From the NCBI GenBank assembly GCA_036013505.1, contig CP107851.1:7736001-7800000 (forward strand): a stretch of 64,000 bases of DNA. The letters are read 5' to 3'. How positions within the stretch are numbered: position 1 is the stretch's first letter; each line of letters begins with the position of its first letter. Positions 19,692 through 27,722 of this stretch are shown here, one piece after another. The position numbers and the translations under genes are program-made. The DNA is from Streptomyces sp. NBC_00510 (GTDB lineage: Bacteria; Actinomycetota; Actinomycetes; Streptomycetales; Streptomycetaceae). The notes under the pieces are model-generated. The model was not told where the DNA came from. It saw only the letters and a program-made list of their open reading frames with translations, and ran no database searches.

Positions 19692-21263
19692 ATGGCGGAC
19701 CCCGCCACCGCGCCGCCGGCCGTGGCCGAGGCGACCGGGATCAGCAAGCGGTTCGGCGCCACCGTGGCGCTGCGCGACGCGGGCATCTCGGTCGCCCCGG
19801 GCGAGTCGCACGCCCTCGTGGGCCGCAACGGCGCCGGCAAGTCCACCCTCGTCGGCATCCTCACCGGCCTCCAGCAGCCCGACGACGGCACCCTGCGCTT
19901 CTCGGGCGAACCGGCGCCCTCCTTCGGCGACACCGACGCCTGGCGCTCCCGGGTCGCCTGCGTCTACCAGCGCTCCACCGTCATCGGCGACCTCTCCGTC
20001 GCCGAGAACCTCTTCCTCAACCGGCAGAGCCCCGGCGCGCTGCGCCCCATCCGGTGGACGGCACTGCGCCGCCGCGCGGCCGAACTGCTCGGCGAGTACG
20101 GGGTCGACATCGACCCCGCCGCACGCGCCCGCGACCTCAGCGTCGAGCAGCGGCAGTTCGTCGAGATCGCACGCGCCCTGTCCTTCGGCGCCCGCTTCAT
20201 CATCCTCGACGAGCCCACCGCCCGGCTCGACGCCCGCGGCATCACCCGGCTCTTCGACAAGCTCCGCGACCTGCAACGGCAGGGCGTGGCGTTCCTCTTC
20301 ATCTCGCACCACCTGCAGGAGGTCTACGACCTCTGCACCACCGTCACCGTCTACCGGGACGCCCGCCACGTCGTCACCGCCCCGGTGGCCGAACTGGACC
20401 ACGACGCCCTGGTCGAGGCGATGACCGGGGAGAGCGCCGCCGCGCCCGCGGCGGGCGCCCCGGCGGGCGGCCGGGCGGCGGCCACCGGGGGCGCGCCGCT
20501 GCTGGACGTGACCGGCCTGACCCTGCGCGGCGCCTACGCCGACGTCCGCCTGGAGGTCCGCGCCGGTGAGGTCGTCGGCCTCGCCGGGGCCACCGCCAGC
20601 GGCAACGTCCGGCTGGGGGAGACCCTCGCCGGACTGCACCGCGCCGACGCCGGGCGGATCACCGTCGCGGGCCGGGAGGTGCGTGGCTCCGGCGTCCCCG
20701 CCGCCCTGGCCGCAGGGGTGGGCCTGGTCCCCGAGGACCGCCACCACCAGGGCCTGGTCGGCACGCGCAGCGTGGCCGAGAACGCCACCCTCACGGTGAC
20801 CGACCAGCTCGGGCCGTTCGGCACCGTACTGCCCTCGCGGACCCGCGAGTTCGCCGAGCGCATGATCAAGGACCTGGACATCAGGACGCCGGGCGCGGCG
20901 ACCTCCGTCTCCGCGCTCTCCGGCGGCAACCAGCAGAAGGTCGTGGTCGCCCGGGCCCTGGCCACCGACCCCCATGTGCTGGTCGCGGTACGGCCCACCA
21001 ACGGGGTGGACGTGCGGTCCAAGGAGTTCCTGCTGGGCAGGATCCGCAAGGTCGCCGACGACGGCCGGGCCGCGCTGGTCGTCTCCGACGAGCTGGACGA
21101 CCTCAGGGCGTGCGACCGGATCGTGGCGATGTTCCACGGCCGGGTGGTCGCGGAGTTCGGCCGGGGCTGGCGCGACGAGGACCTGGTCGCCGCCATGGAG
21201 GGCGTGGCCGCCCGTCCCGCGCAGGAGCGGGACACCGAGCAGGGAGAGGAAGAGGAAGGGTAG
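19692..21263 (+). CDS. Sugar ABC transporter ATPase, tandem NBD (RbsA/MglA type) with degenerate second site
   Basis: 523 residues with two fused nucleotide-binding domains. NBD1 is canonical: Walker A 'GRNGAGKST' near residue 44, 'FIILDEPTARLDA' Walker B, but an atypical signature 'LSVEQRQFVEIARAL'. NBD2 (from about residue 270) keeps a proper signature 'ALSGGNQQKVVVARAL', but its Walker A reads 'GATASGNVRLGETL' (Lys replaced by Asn) and its Walker B reads 'VLVAVRPTNGVDV' (Asp-Glu replaced by Val-Arg). One of the two composite ATP sites should therefore be inactive. It lies 34 bases after the binding-protein gene and 2 bases before the permease gene. Confidence 0.93.
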   Translation: MADPATAPPAVAEATGISKRFGATVALRDAGISVAPGESHALVGRNGAGKSTLVGILTGLQQPDDGTLRFSGEPAPSFGDTDAWRSRVACVYQRSTVIGDLSVAENLFLNRQSPGALRPIRWTALRRRAAELLGEYGVDIDPAARARDLSVEQRQFVEIARALSFGARFIILDEPTARLDARGITRLFDKLRDLQRQGVAFLFISHHLQEVYDLCTTVTVYRDARHVVTAPVAELDHDALVEAMTGESAAAPAAGAPAGGRAAATGGAPLLDVTGLTLRGAYADVRLEVRAGEVVGLAGATASGNVRLGETLAGLHRADAGRITVAGREVRGSGVPAALAAGVGLVPEDRHHQGLVGTRSVAENATLTVTDQLGPFGTVLPSRTREFAERMIKDLDIRTPGAATSVSALSGGNQQKVVVARALATDPHVLVAVRPTNGVDVRSKEFLLGRIRKVADDGRAALVVSDELDDLRACDRIVAMFHGRVVAEFGRGWRDEDLVAAMEGVAARPAQERDTEQGEEEEG

Positions 21264-21265
21264 CC

Positions 21266-22312
21266 ATGTCCACCACCACTGACGTCACCGAGCCGCCGGT
21301 GCCCACCGCCGAGGCGGCCGCGGCCGGGACGCCGCGCCGCGTACCGGGCGGGATCGCCCGCTTCCGCGAACTGTCCCTCGTCCCCGCCATCCTGGTGCTG
21401 GGCGTCATCGGCTTCATCGTCTCGCCGGCGTTCCTCACCTCCGACAACCTCATCGGCGTCGCCCAGCAGTCCACCGAACTCAGCCTGCTCGTGCTGGCCC
21501 AGGCGCTGATCCTCATCGCGGGACGGATGGACCTGTCGCTGGAGTCCACCATCGGCGTCGCGCCCGTCATCGCCGTCTGGCTCGTCCTGCCCTCCGCGGG
21601 CGGCCGCTTCACCGGACTGGAACTGCTGCCGGTCTGGACGGCGATACCGCTGTGCCTGCTGGTGGGCGCGCTCATCGGCGCCGTCAACGGCTTCTTCATC
21701 CTCAAGCTGCGGCTGAACGGCTTCATCGTCACCCTCGGCGCGCTCACCATGCTGCGCGGGCTGCAGATCGCCATCTCGGAGGGGCGTTCCATCGTCGAGC
21801 TGCCGGCCTCCTTCACCTACCTCGGCCACGCGTCCTGGGCCGGCGTGCCCGCCGCGATCTGGGTCTGCGCCCTGCTCTTCGCGGTCGGCGGCTGCGCGCT
21901 CGCCTGGCTGCGGCACGGCCGGGCGCTGTACGCGATCGGCGGCAACCCCGAGGCCGCGCGCACCGCGGGCATCCGGGTGGACCGGATCACCTGGGTGGTG
22001 CTCATCGTGGGCGGCGTGCTCGCGGCCTTCGCGGGCGTGCTCTACAGCGGGCACTACGGCTCGATCTCCGCGGACCAGGGCAGCGGCTGGATCTTCCAGG
22101 TCTTCGCCGCGACCGTCATCGGCGGGGTCAGCCTCAACGGCGGCCGCGGCACGCTCTTCGGGGCGCTGACCGGTGTCCTCACCCTGCAGCTCGTCGTCAA
22201 CGTGATGACCCTGGCGGGCGTGCCCCCGCTGTGGAACCAGTTCCTCAACGGGGCCATCATCATCGTCGCCCTGATCATCTCCCGCTTCGCCTCGGGCGAG
22301 AAGCAGGAGTGA
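21266..22312 (+). CDS. Sugar ABC transporter permease (RbsC/BPD_transp_2 family)
   Basis: 348-residue membrane protein with roughly 9-10 hydrophobic segments. Typical RbsC blocks are 'LVLAQALILIAGRMDLSLESTIGVAPVIAVWLV' (usually IxGGxDLS), 'GAVNGFFILKLRLNGFIVTLGALTMLRGL', 'YAIGGNPEAARTAGIRVDRI' (EAA-like coupling loop) and 'VFAATVIGGVSLNGGRGTLFGALTGVL'. The start lies 2 bases after the ATPase stop with AGAGGAAGAGGAAGGG upstream. The only permease in the operon, so it acts as a homodimer. Convergent with the deaminase gene. Confidence 0.93.
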   Translation: MSTTTDVTEPPVPTAEAAAAGTPRRVPGGIARFRELSLVPAILVLGVIGFIVSPAFLTSDNLIGVAQQSTELSLLVLAQALILIAGRMDLSLESTIGVAPVIAVWLVLPSAGGRFTGLELLPVWTAIPLCLLVGALIGAVNGFFILKLRLNGFIVTLGALTMLRGLQIAISEGRSIVELPASFTYLGHASWAGVPAAIWVCALLFAVGGCALAWLRHGRALYAIGGNPEAARTAGIRVDRITWVVLIVGGVLAAFAGVLYSGHYGSISADQGSGWIFQVFAATVIGGVSLNGGRGTLFGALTGVLTLQLVVNVMTLAGVPPLWNQFLNGAIIIVALIISRFASGEKQE

Positions 22313-22337
22313 GACCGCGGGACGGGGGCCGGCGGGA

Positions 22338-22772
22338 TCAGTAGTAGCCCTCGACCGGGACGCGGGCCTCGTCGTACAGGGCCGGGCCGTCCTGCGGCAC
22401 ATGCGGGAAACCGGCCTTGGCGGCGGGCGACTTGAGCCCGGTGAGCTGGTCGGTGGACAGGGCGTAGACGACCCGGCCCAGGCCCGAGCGCTCGATGGCG
22501 CCCGCGCACATCCCGCAGGGCTGGCAGCTGGTGTACAGGGTGGTGGCGGCCGCGGTGGCCGGATCGAGCTCCCGGGCCGCCCACCGCGCCAGCTTCAGCT
22601 CGGGGTGGGCGGTGATGTCGTCGTCGCTCAGGCTGCTGTTGCGGTCCTCGGCGAGCACCGTGCCGTCCGGCCCGGCCAGCAGCGAGCCGAAGGGCGGGTT
22701 GCCGGACGCACGGGCCTCCGCGGCCAGTTCGACCGCCCGGCGCAGCAGCCGGGTCGTCATCTCGTCGGTCAT
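22338..22772 (-). CDS. Nucleoside/nucleobase deaminase (CDA fold)
   Basis: 144 residues of the zinc-dependent cytidine/guanine deaminase fold. Zinc ligands and the catalytic Glu are His56 and Glu58 in 'ITAHPELKLARWA' and Cys86/Cys89 in 'YTSCQPCGMCAGAIERSGL'. 'GNPPFGSLLAGPDG' is the conserved N-terminal block. The HPE variant in place of HAE, and the closing 'VEGYY', are typical of bacterial guanine/cytosine-type deaminases of unknown substrate. It is separated by 2 bases from the LLM oxidoreductase gene, so the two are one transcription unit. Confidence 0.87.
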   Translation of the reverse strand: MTDEMTTRLLRRAVELAAEARASGNPPFGSLLAGPDGTVLAEDRNSSLSDDDITAHPELKLARWAARELDPATAAATTLYTSCQPCGMCAGAIERSGLGRVVYALSTDQLTGLKSPAAKAGFPHVPQDGPALYDEARVPVEGYY

Positions 22773-22774
22773 CG

Positions 22775-23620
22775 TCACTCCGTTCGTGAGCGGTGGGCGG
22801 CGACGGCCGCGAGCGCCTGCCACGCCGTCTGCGGGCGCAGGATCTCGCGGGGGTCGCCGTTGAAGGGGTCCAGGACGACGGTGTCCGCGCCGAGCGCCCG
22901 CAGTCCGTCGAGGTCGGCGGTGATCTGGTCGAGGGTGCCCTCGCCGGCGAGCCGGTCCGGCCCGGTCACCGGCTCCGCCGTGAGCCGCAGCGCGATGCGC
23001 GGCGTGAGGGCGGGTAGGGGCCGTCCCTGTTCGCGTGCCTGAGAGGCGAGGTCGTCGACGGCCTCGCGCAGCCAGGGCAGGGTGAACCGCAGCGGATGCC
23101 ACGCGTCACCGACGCGGACCGCCCGCCGGCGTCCCGCCGCGCTGTTGCCGCCGATCCAGAGCGGCACGGGGCCGCCGGCGTAGTCCGCCTCGTCCTTCCA
23201 AGCCTCGCGCAGTGCCGTCAGGTACTCGTCCGTCAGCGCGCCGCGCCGTTCGTAGGGGACGCCGAGCGCCGCGAACTCCTGCCGCGCCCAGCCGACGCCG
23301 ACGCCGAGCACCAGCCGCCCGCCGCTGAGCGCGTTGAGGTTCGCGGCCATCCGCGCCGTCAGCAGTGGATGCCGGTACGGCAGGATCAGCACCGTCGTCC
23401 CCAGCCGGATCCTGTCGGTGACGCCCGCGAGCCAGGACAGGGTGGTGAAGGGCTCGTAGAAGGGCGCCGGGTACTGCTCCGCCACGTCCGGCGTCACCAC
23501 GACGTGGTCGGAGACCATCAGCAGGTCGAAGCCGAGACCCTCCACCGTCCGCGCCCAGTCGCGCAGCACGCCGGGGTCGGTTCCGGGCCCGAAATTGGGG
23601 ACGTTCACGCCGATTCGCAC
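22775..23620 (-). CDS. LLM-class F420-dependent oxidoreductase
   Basis: 281-residue luciferase-like barrel: 'MRIGVNVPNFGPGTDPGVLRDWARTVEGLGFDLLMVSDHVV', 'IRLGTTVLILPYRHPLLTARMAANLNALSGGRLVLGVGVGW' and 'FAALGVPYERRGALTDEYL' are standard for actinomycete F420-linked members. GTG start. Cofactor assignment is by family resemblance, and the substrate is unknown. It forms a two-gene unit with the downstream deaminase and is divergent from an Lrp/AsnC regulator, which may control it. Confidence 0.85.
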   Translation of the reverse strand: MRIGVNVPNFGPGTDPGVLRDWARTVEGLGFDLLMVSDHVVVTPDVAEQYPAPFYEPFTTLSWLAGVTDRIRLGTTVLILPYRHPLLTARMAANLNALSGGRLVLGVGVGWARQEFAALGVPYERRGALTDEYLTALREAWKDEADYAGGPVPLWIGGNSAAGRRRAVRVGDAWHPLRFTLPWLREAVDDLASQAREQGRPLPALTPRIALRLTAEPVTGPDRLAGEGTLDQITADLDGLRALGADTVVLDPFNGDPREILRPQTAWQALAAVAAHRSRTE

Positions 23621-23713
23621 TCGATCAGGCTATCCAGCCGGAGGTCCCGTCCGGAAGGCATTCCTCGCGGTGTGGGCGGCGCCCGGCCGTGGATCCGCCG
23701 GTATCTTCGCCGT

Positions 23714-24175
23714 ATGGCCGAGAATCTCGACGCGACCGACTGGACGATCCTCACCGAGCTGCAGCGCGACGGGCGGGTCCCCTTCACCGAGCTGGCCCGC
23801 CGGGTGAGCCTCAGCGCCTCCGCGACCACCGAGCGGGTCCGCCGGCTGGAGACCCTGGGCGTCATCACGGGCTACCGCGCGGAGGTCGACCTCGGCAAGG
23901 CCGGCTACCCGGTCCTCGCGGTCGTCCGCCTGAAGTACCCCGGCAGCCGGCACGAGCCCCTGCACCGGCTGCTCGCGGAGCGTCCGGAGATCCTGGAGTG
24001 CCTGCGCACCACCGGGGAGGAGTGCTACGTGCTGAAGGTCGCCGCCGCGTCCATGGGCCACCTGGAGGAAGTCATGGACGAGCTGGCGCAGTTCGGGAGC
24101 GCGACGACCAGTGTGGTCTACCGGCAGACCCTGCCGTATCGGGGTCCTGGCGGCGCTCCTTCCGGCATGCTGTGA
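23714..24175 (+). CDS. Lrp/AsnC-family transcriptional regulator
   Basis: 153 residues: an N-terminal winged helix 'LDATDWTILTELQRDGRVPFTELARRVSLSASATTERVRRLETLGVITGYRAEVD' and a C-terminal RAM ligand-binding/oligomerisation domain ('YPVLAVVRLKY', 'ECLRTTGEECYVLKVAA', 'LAQFGSATTSVVY'). Such proteins form octamers and respond to amino acids or related small molecules. It is divergent from the LLM/deaminase pair with a 93-base shared region, and followed almost directly by an NTF2-like gene. Confidence 0.92.
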   Translation: MAENLDATDWTILTELQRDGRVPFTELARRVSLSASATTERVRRLETLGVITGYRAEVDLGKAGYPVLAVVRLKYPGSRHEPLHRLLAERPEILECLRTTGEECYVLKVAAASMGHLEEVMDELAQFGSATTSVVYRQTLPYRGPGGAPSGML

Positions 24176-24177
24176 GC

Positions 24178-24555
24178 GTGGAGTCTGCGAAGGTAGTCGA
24201 AGAGCTGTGGCAGCGGATCCAGGCACGCGACTGGGCCGGTGCCGGTGAACTGATCGCCGAGGACGCCGTGGTGGAGTGGCCCGTGAGCGGCGAGCGCATC
24301 GTCGGCAGGGCCAACTTCCTCGCCGTCAACAGGGAGTACCCGGAAGGCTGGTCGATCCGTGTCCTGAGGGTCGTGGCCGACGGCGACCAGGCCGTCTCGG
24401 AGGTCGAGGTGCCGCACGTGGACCTCGGGCTCTTCCACGCGGCGTCGTTCTGGACCGTCCGCGACGGGCGGATCGTCGCCGGACGCGAGTACTGGACGAG
24501 CCCGGGCGCCGACCCGCGCCCGGAGTGGCGCGCCCGCTACGTCGAGCCGATGTAG
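24178..24555 (+). CDS. NTF2-like / SnoaL-fold small protein
   Basis: 125 residues with the NTF2 cone-shaped pattern: helix 'VVEELWQRIQARDWAGAGELIAEDAVVEWP' followed by 'RIVGRANFLAVNREYPEGW' and C-terminal strands 'AASFWTVRDGRIVAGREYW'. GTG at 24178 lies 2 bases after the Lrp stop. A GTG two codons earlier (24172) would overlap that stop as GTGA and is equally possible. Coupled to the regulator gene. Function not predictable. Confidence 0.75.
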   Translation: MESAKVVEELWQRIQARDWAGAGELIAEDAVVEWPVSGERIVGRANFLAVNREYPEGWSIRVLRVVADGDQAVSEVEVPHVDLGLFHAASFWTVRDGRIVAGREYWTSPGADPRPEWRARYVEPM

Positions 24556-24586
24556 CGGGCGCGCGCCCTCGTACCGGGCGGGACGG

Positions 24587-26644
24587 TCAGCCGCCGATCG
24601 CCGGGTCGCTGGTGCTCTCCCGGCCCGTCTCGACGTGGCCGGCCAGCCGGCGCCGGAAGGTGCCGTCGTGGTCGGAGGTCACCGACAGGTCGTACCAGCC
24701 GTGGCTGCGGTGCGTCTCGGCCACGTGCACGACACGGGCGCCCGGACGCAGCCGGTGGGACGACGGCTTGTGCTCGCCGTAGCCGTCCCTGACCGTGAGC
24801 GTGACCGTCGAGTGCCCGTGGTTGGTCAGGACCAGGCGCACGGCGCCGCTCCCGCCGTCGTGGCGGGCGCCGACCTCGGCACCCGCCGCCGCGGCCCGGC
24901 CGGCGAACCGGCGCAGGAAGCCGTTGGGGCCGTGCACGGTGAGGTCGTAGTCGCCGTGGGCGCCCGCGGCGACGTTCCAGGCGCCGGTGAGCGAGTGCCC
25001 CGACCCGACGGTGTACGTCCACGGACCGGAGGCGTCCGTCGTGGAGGTGACCAGGAAACCGGCGCCGGCCTCGCCGTGGGAGGCGAACTCGATCCGCAGC
25101 GAGCCCGCGGCACTGATCCCGCCGTCCGCGGCGAGGTCGTACGGGACGGGCCGCGCGGGGCGCAGACCGCGCTCCTGACGGGGCAGCGAGCCCTTCGCGG
25201 GAGGGACCGGCGAGTAGTCGGGGTGACGGTCGCCGTCCGGCGGGAGGTAGCCGTCGGTGTCGGGCAGCCGCGGGGTGCGGCTGTCCTTGTGCCGGAAGTC
25301 GAAGGCCGTCGTCAGATCGCCGCAGACGGCGCGGCGCCAGGGGGAGATGTTGGGCTCGGTCACGCCGAAGCGGCGCTCCATGAACCGGATGATGGAGGTG
25401 TGGTCGAAGGTCTGCGAGCAGACGTAGCCGCCCTTGCTCCAGGGGGAGACGACGAACATCGGGACGCGCTGGCCCAGCCCGTACGGACCCGCCGGGCGCC
25501 CGCTGTCGCCGGCGTACACGTCGCGGGTGACGTCGACGGTGGAGCCGCCCTGCGCGGACGAGCCGGCCGGGAACGGCGGCACGACGTGGTCGAAGAACCC
25601 GTCGTTCTCGTCGTAGGTGATGAACAGCGCGGTCCTGCTCCACACCTCGGGGTCGGAGGTGAGCGCGTCGAGGACCTGCGAGATGTACCAGGCGCCGTAG
25701 TTGGCGGGCCAGTTGGGGTGCTCGGTGAAGGCCTCGGGGGCCACGACCCAGGAGACCTTCGGCAGCTTCCCGGCCTTGACGTCGGCGCGCAGGATGTCGA
25801 AGAAGCCCTCGCCCTTGCGGGCGTCGGTGCCGGTGCGGGCCTTGTCGTACAGCGGGTCGCCGGGCTTGGCGCCCCGGTACTGGTTGAAGTACAGCAGCGA
25901 GTTGTCGCCGTAGTTGCCGCGGTAGGCGTCCTCGATCCAGCCCCAGCCGCCCGCGGCGTCCAGGCCGTCGCCGACGTCCTGGTAGATCTTCCAGGAGACC
26001 CCGGCCTTCTCCAGCCGCTCGGGATAGGTCGTCCAGGAGTAGCCCAGTTCGTCGTTGCCGAGGACCGGGCCGCCGCCCTTGCCGTCGTTGCCGGTGTGGC
26101 CCGTCCACATGTAGTAGCGGTTGGGGTCGGTGGAGCCCATGAAGGAGCAGTGGTAGGCGTCGCAGATGGTGAAGGCGTCGGCGAGCGCGTGGTGGAACGG
26201 GATGTCCTCGCGCGTCAGGTGCGCCATCGTCGTGGCGGACTTGGCCGGGATCCACTGGTCGTACCGGCCCTTGTTGAAGGCGGCCTGGGTGTCCTTCCAC
26301 CCGTGCGGCAGGTCCTCCAGGAAGGCCAGACCGAGGTCGTCGGCGTCCGGGTGGAACGGCAGCACCTCCTTCGTGCCGTCCGACTGGTGCCAGACCGGCT
26401 TGCCGCTCGGCAGCGTCACGGGGTGCGGGTCCCCGAACCCCCTGACACCGCGCAAGGTGCCGAGGTAATGGTCGAAGGAGCGGTTCTCCTGCATCAGGAC
26501 CACGATGTGCTCGACGTCCTTGAGGGAACCGGTGTTCCTGTGCGCGGGTATCTCCGCCGCGCGGGCGATGCTGGTGGACAGCGCGGTCAGGGCGGCCGTG
26601 CCGCCCGCCAGTTGCATGAACCTTCTGCGGTCAAGGGCGTTCAT
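24587..26644 (-). CDS. plcC: Phosphocholine-specific phospholipase C, Tat-exported
   Basis: 685 residues. A twin-arginine signal (MNALDRRRFMQLAGGTAALT, cleavage near ARAAE) precedes an acid-phosphatase/PLC catalytic domain: 'VEHIVVLMQENRSFDHYLGTLRGVRG' with the metal-binding ENRSFDH core, 'DAYHCSFMGSTDPNRYYMWTG' and 'FITYDENDGFFDHVVPP'. Two C-terminal beta-sandwich domains follow (ISAAGSLRIEFASHGEAG; YDLSVTSDHDG), as in the Pseudomonas PlcN/PlcH family. It cleaves phosphatidylcholine or sphingomyelin outside the cell, probably for phosphate. A palindrome lies 64 bases upstream of the start. Single-gene unit. Confidence 0.93.
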   Translation of the reverse strand: MNALDRRRFMQLAGGTAALTALSTSIARAAEIPAHRNTGSLKDVEHIVVLMQENRSFDHYLGTLRGVRGFGDPHPVTLPSGKPVWHQSDGTKEVLPFHPDADDLGLAFLEDLPHGWKDTQAAFNKGRYDQWIPAKSATTMAHLTREDIPFHHALADAFTICDAYHCSFMGSTDPNRYYMWTGHTGNDGKGGGPVLGNDELGYSWTTYPERLEKAGVSWKIYQDVGDGLDAAGGWGWIEDAYRGNYGDNSLLYFNQYRGAKPGDPLYDKARTGTDARKGEGFFDILRADVKAGKLPKVSWVVAPEAFTEHPNWPANYGAWYISQVLDALTSDPEVWSRTALFITYDENDGFFDHVVPPFPAGSSAQGGSTVDVTRDVYAGDSGRPAGPYGLGQRVPMFVVSPWSKGGYVCSQTFDHTSIIRFMERRFGVTEPNISPWRRAVCGDLTTAFDFRHKDSRTPRLPDTDGYLPPDGDRHPDYSPVPPAKGSLPRQERGLRPARPVPYDLAADGGISAAGSLRIEFASHGEAGAGFLVTSTTDASGPWTYTVGSGHSLTGAWNVAAGAHGDYDLTVHGPNGFLRRFAGRAAAAGAEVGARHDGGSGAVRLVLTNHGHSTVTLTVRDGYGEHKPSSHRLRPGARVVHVAETHRSHGWYDLSVTSDHDGTFRRRLAGHVETGRESTSDPAIGG

Positions 26645-26707
26645 GAAGGGCCTGTCTCCCGGAAGATGCGATGGGCCGTCGGATGTGCGGAGCCGTCAGC
26701 TTCCTCA

Positions 26708-26723
26708 ACTTGTCCGAACAAGT
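26708..26723. promoter_or_regulatory. Inverted repeat upstream of phospholipase C
   Basis: ACTTGT-CCGA-ACAAGT is a perfect 6-4-6 inverted repeat 64 bases upstream of the plcC start, in the region divergent from the potassium channel gene. It could be a repressor or activator site. It does not look like the direct-repeat PHO boxes expected for phosphate control. Confidence 0.45.
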
Positions 26724-26842
26724 GGGGGCCAGTACGCGAACCGTTCGGGAAACCTGCCCCAACCGGGCCACGGTCGGCGGCGCCGTGACCAGGGCCTGCC
26801 GAGCCGCTGGGGGCGTGCGGGGAGAGCGTGCACACTGAGCCC

Positions 26843-27625
26843 ATGAACCGTCTCGAACGCTGGGAGCAGCAGACCAGGGCGCCGCTGCTCGCCCTGGCCG
26901 TGGTGTTCGGCGCCGCCTACGCCCTGCCGATCCTGGTGCCGGCCGCCGACCCCGCGCTCATCACCACCGCGCACTGGACGGAGCGCACGGTCTGGGCCCT
27001 GTTCGCCGCCGACTACGCGGTCCGGCTGGGCCTGAGCGAGCGGCGCTGGGAGTTCGTCAGGCGCCAGCCGCTCAGCCTGGCGGTGGTCGTCCTCCCGCTG
27101 CTCCAGCCGCTGCGCCTGCTGCGGCTGGTCTCCGCGCTCTTCCTGGTCGGCCAGCGGGTGCGGATGGCGGCGCAGGTGCGCCTGACGACGTACGTCGTCG
27201 GTGCCGTGCTCGGGCTGCTGGCGTTCGGGTCGGTCGCCGTCCTCGAGGTCGAGCGCAACTCCCCGCACGGCAACATCCGCACCATCGGCGACGCCCTGTG
27301 GTGGTCCTTCACCACGATGACGACCGTGGGCTACGGGGACCACGCCCCCACCACCGGCGTCGGCAGGCTGATCGCCGTGGGGCTGATGCTCTCGGGCATC
27401 GCCCTGCTCGGTGTGGTCACCGCCAACATCGCCGCCTGGTTCCTGGCCCGCTTCCAGGAGGACGAGGAGGAGAACCGGCGCGTCCAGGAGGTCACGGAGG
27501 AACTGCTGCGGGAGGTCCGTGAGCTGCGCCGCCAGGTGGCCGACCTCACACAGGCCACGGCCGCCGCCCGCGCCGGAACGTCCGGAAGTGTGTCGAACAG
27601 TGCGGTCGAACAGAGCGTCGAATAG
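26843..27625 (+). CDS. Voltage-gated-type potassium channel
   Basis: 260 residues. Several hydrophobic segments precede the pore. A pore helix and selectivity filter 'ALWWSFTTMTTVGYGD' has TVGYGD at residues 161-166. The Arg-rich stretch 'LLQPLRLLRLVSALFLVGQRVRM' resembles an S4/S4-S5 region. After the last helix, the cytoplasmic tail 'FQEDEEENRRVQEVTEELLREVRELRRQVADL' is a predicted coiled coil, likely the tetramerisation element. ATG at 26843 was preferred; a GTG at 26828 would add five residues. Divergent from plcC. Confidence 0.9.
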   Translation: MNRLERWEQQTRAPLLALAVVFGAAYALPILVPAADPALITTAHWTERTVWALFAADYAVRLGLSERRWEFVRRQPLSLAVVVLPLLQPLRLLRLVSALFLVGQRVRMAAQVRLTTYVVGAVLGLLAFGSVAVLEVERNSPHGNIRTIGDALWWSFTTMTTVGYGDHAPTTGVGRLIAVGLMLSGIALLGVVTANIAAWFLARFQEDEEENRRVQEVTEELLREVRELRRQVADLTQATAAARAGTSGSVSNSAVEQSVE

Positions 27626-27722
27626 AGCATCGCGTCCGAACGGATCAAGGGCGCACGGGAATGGGCTAGGTCACAGGTGTGCCCCCTGCTGCTCACCTGC
27701 TCACGGGCACTAACCTCTGAGC

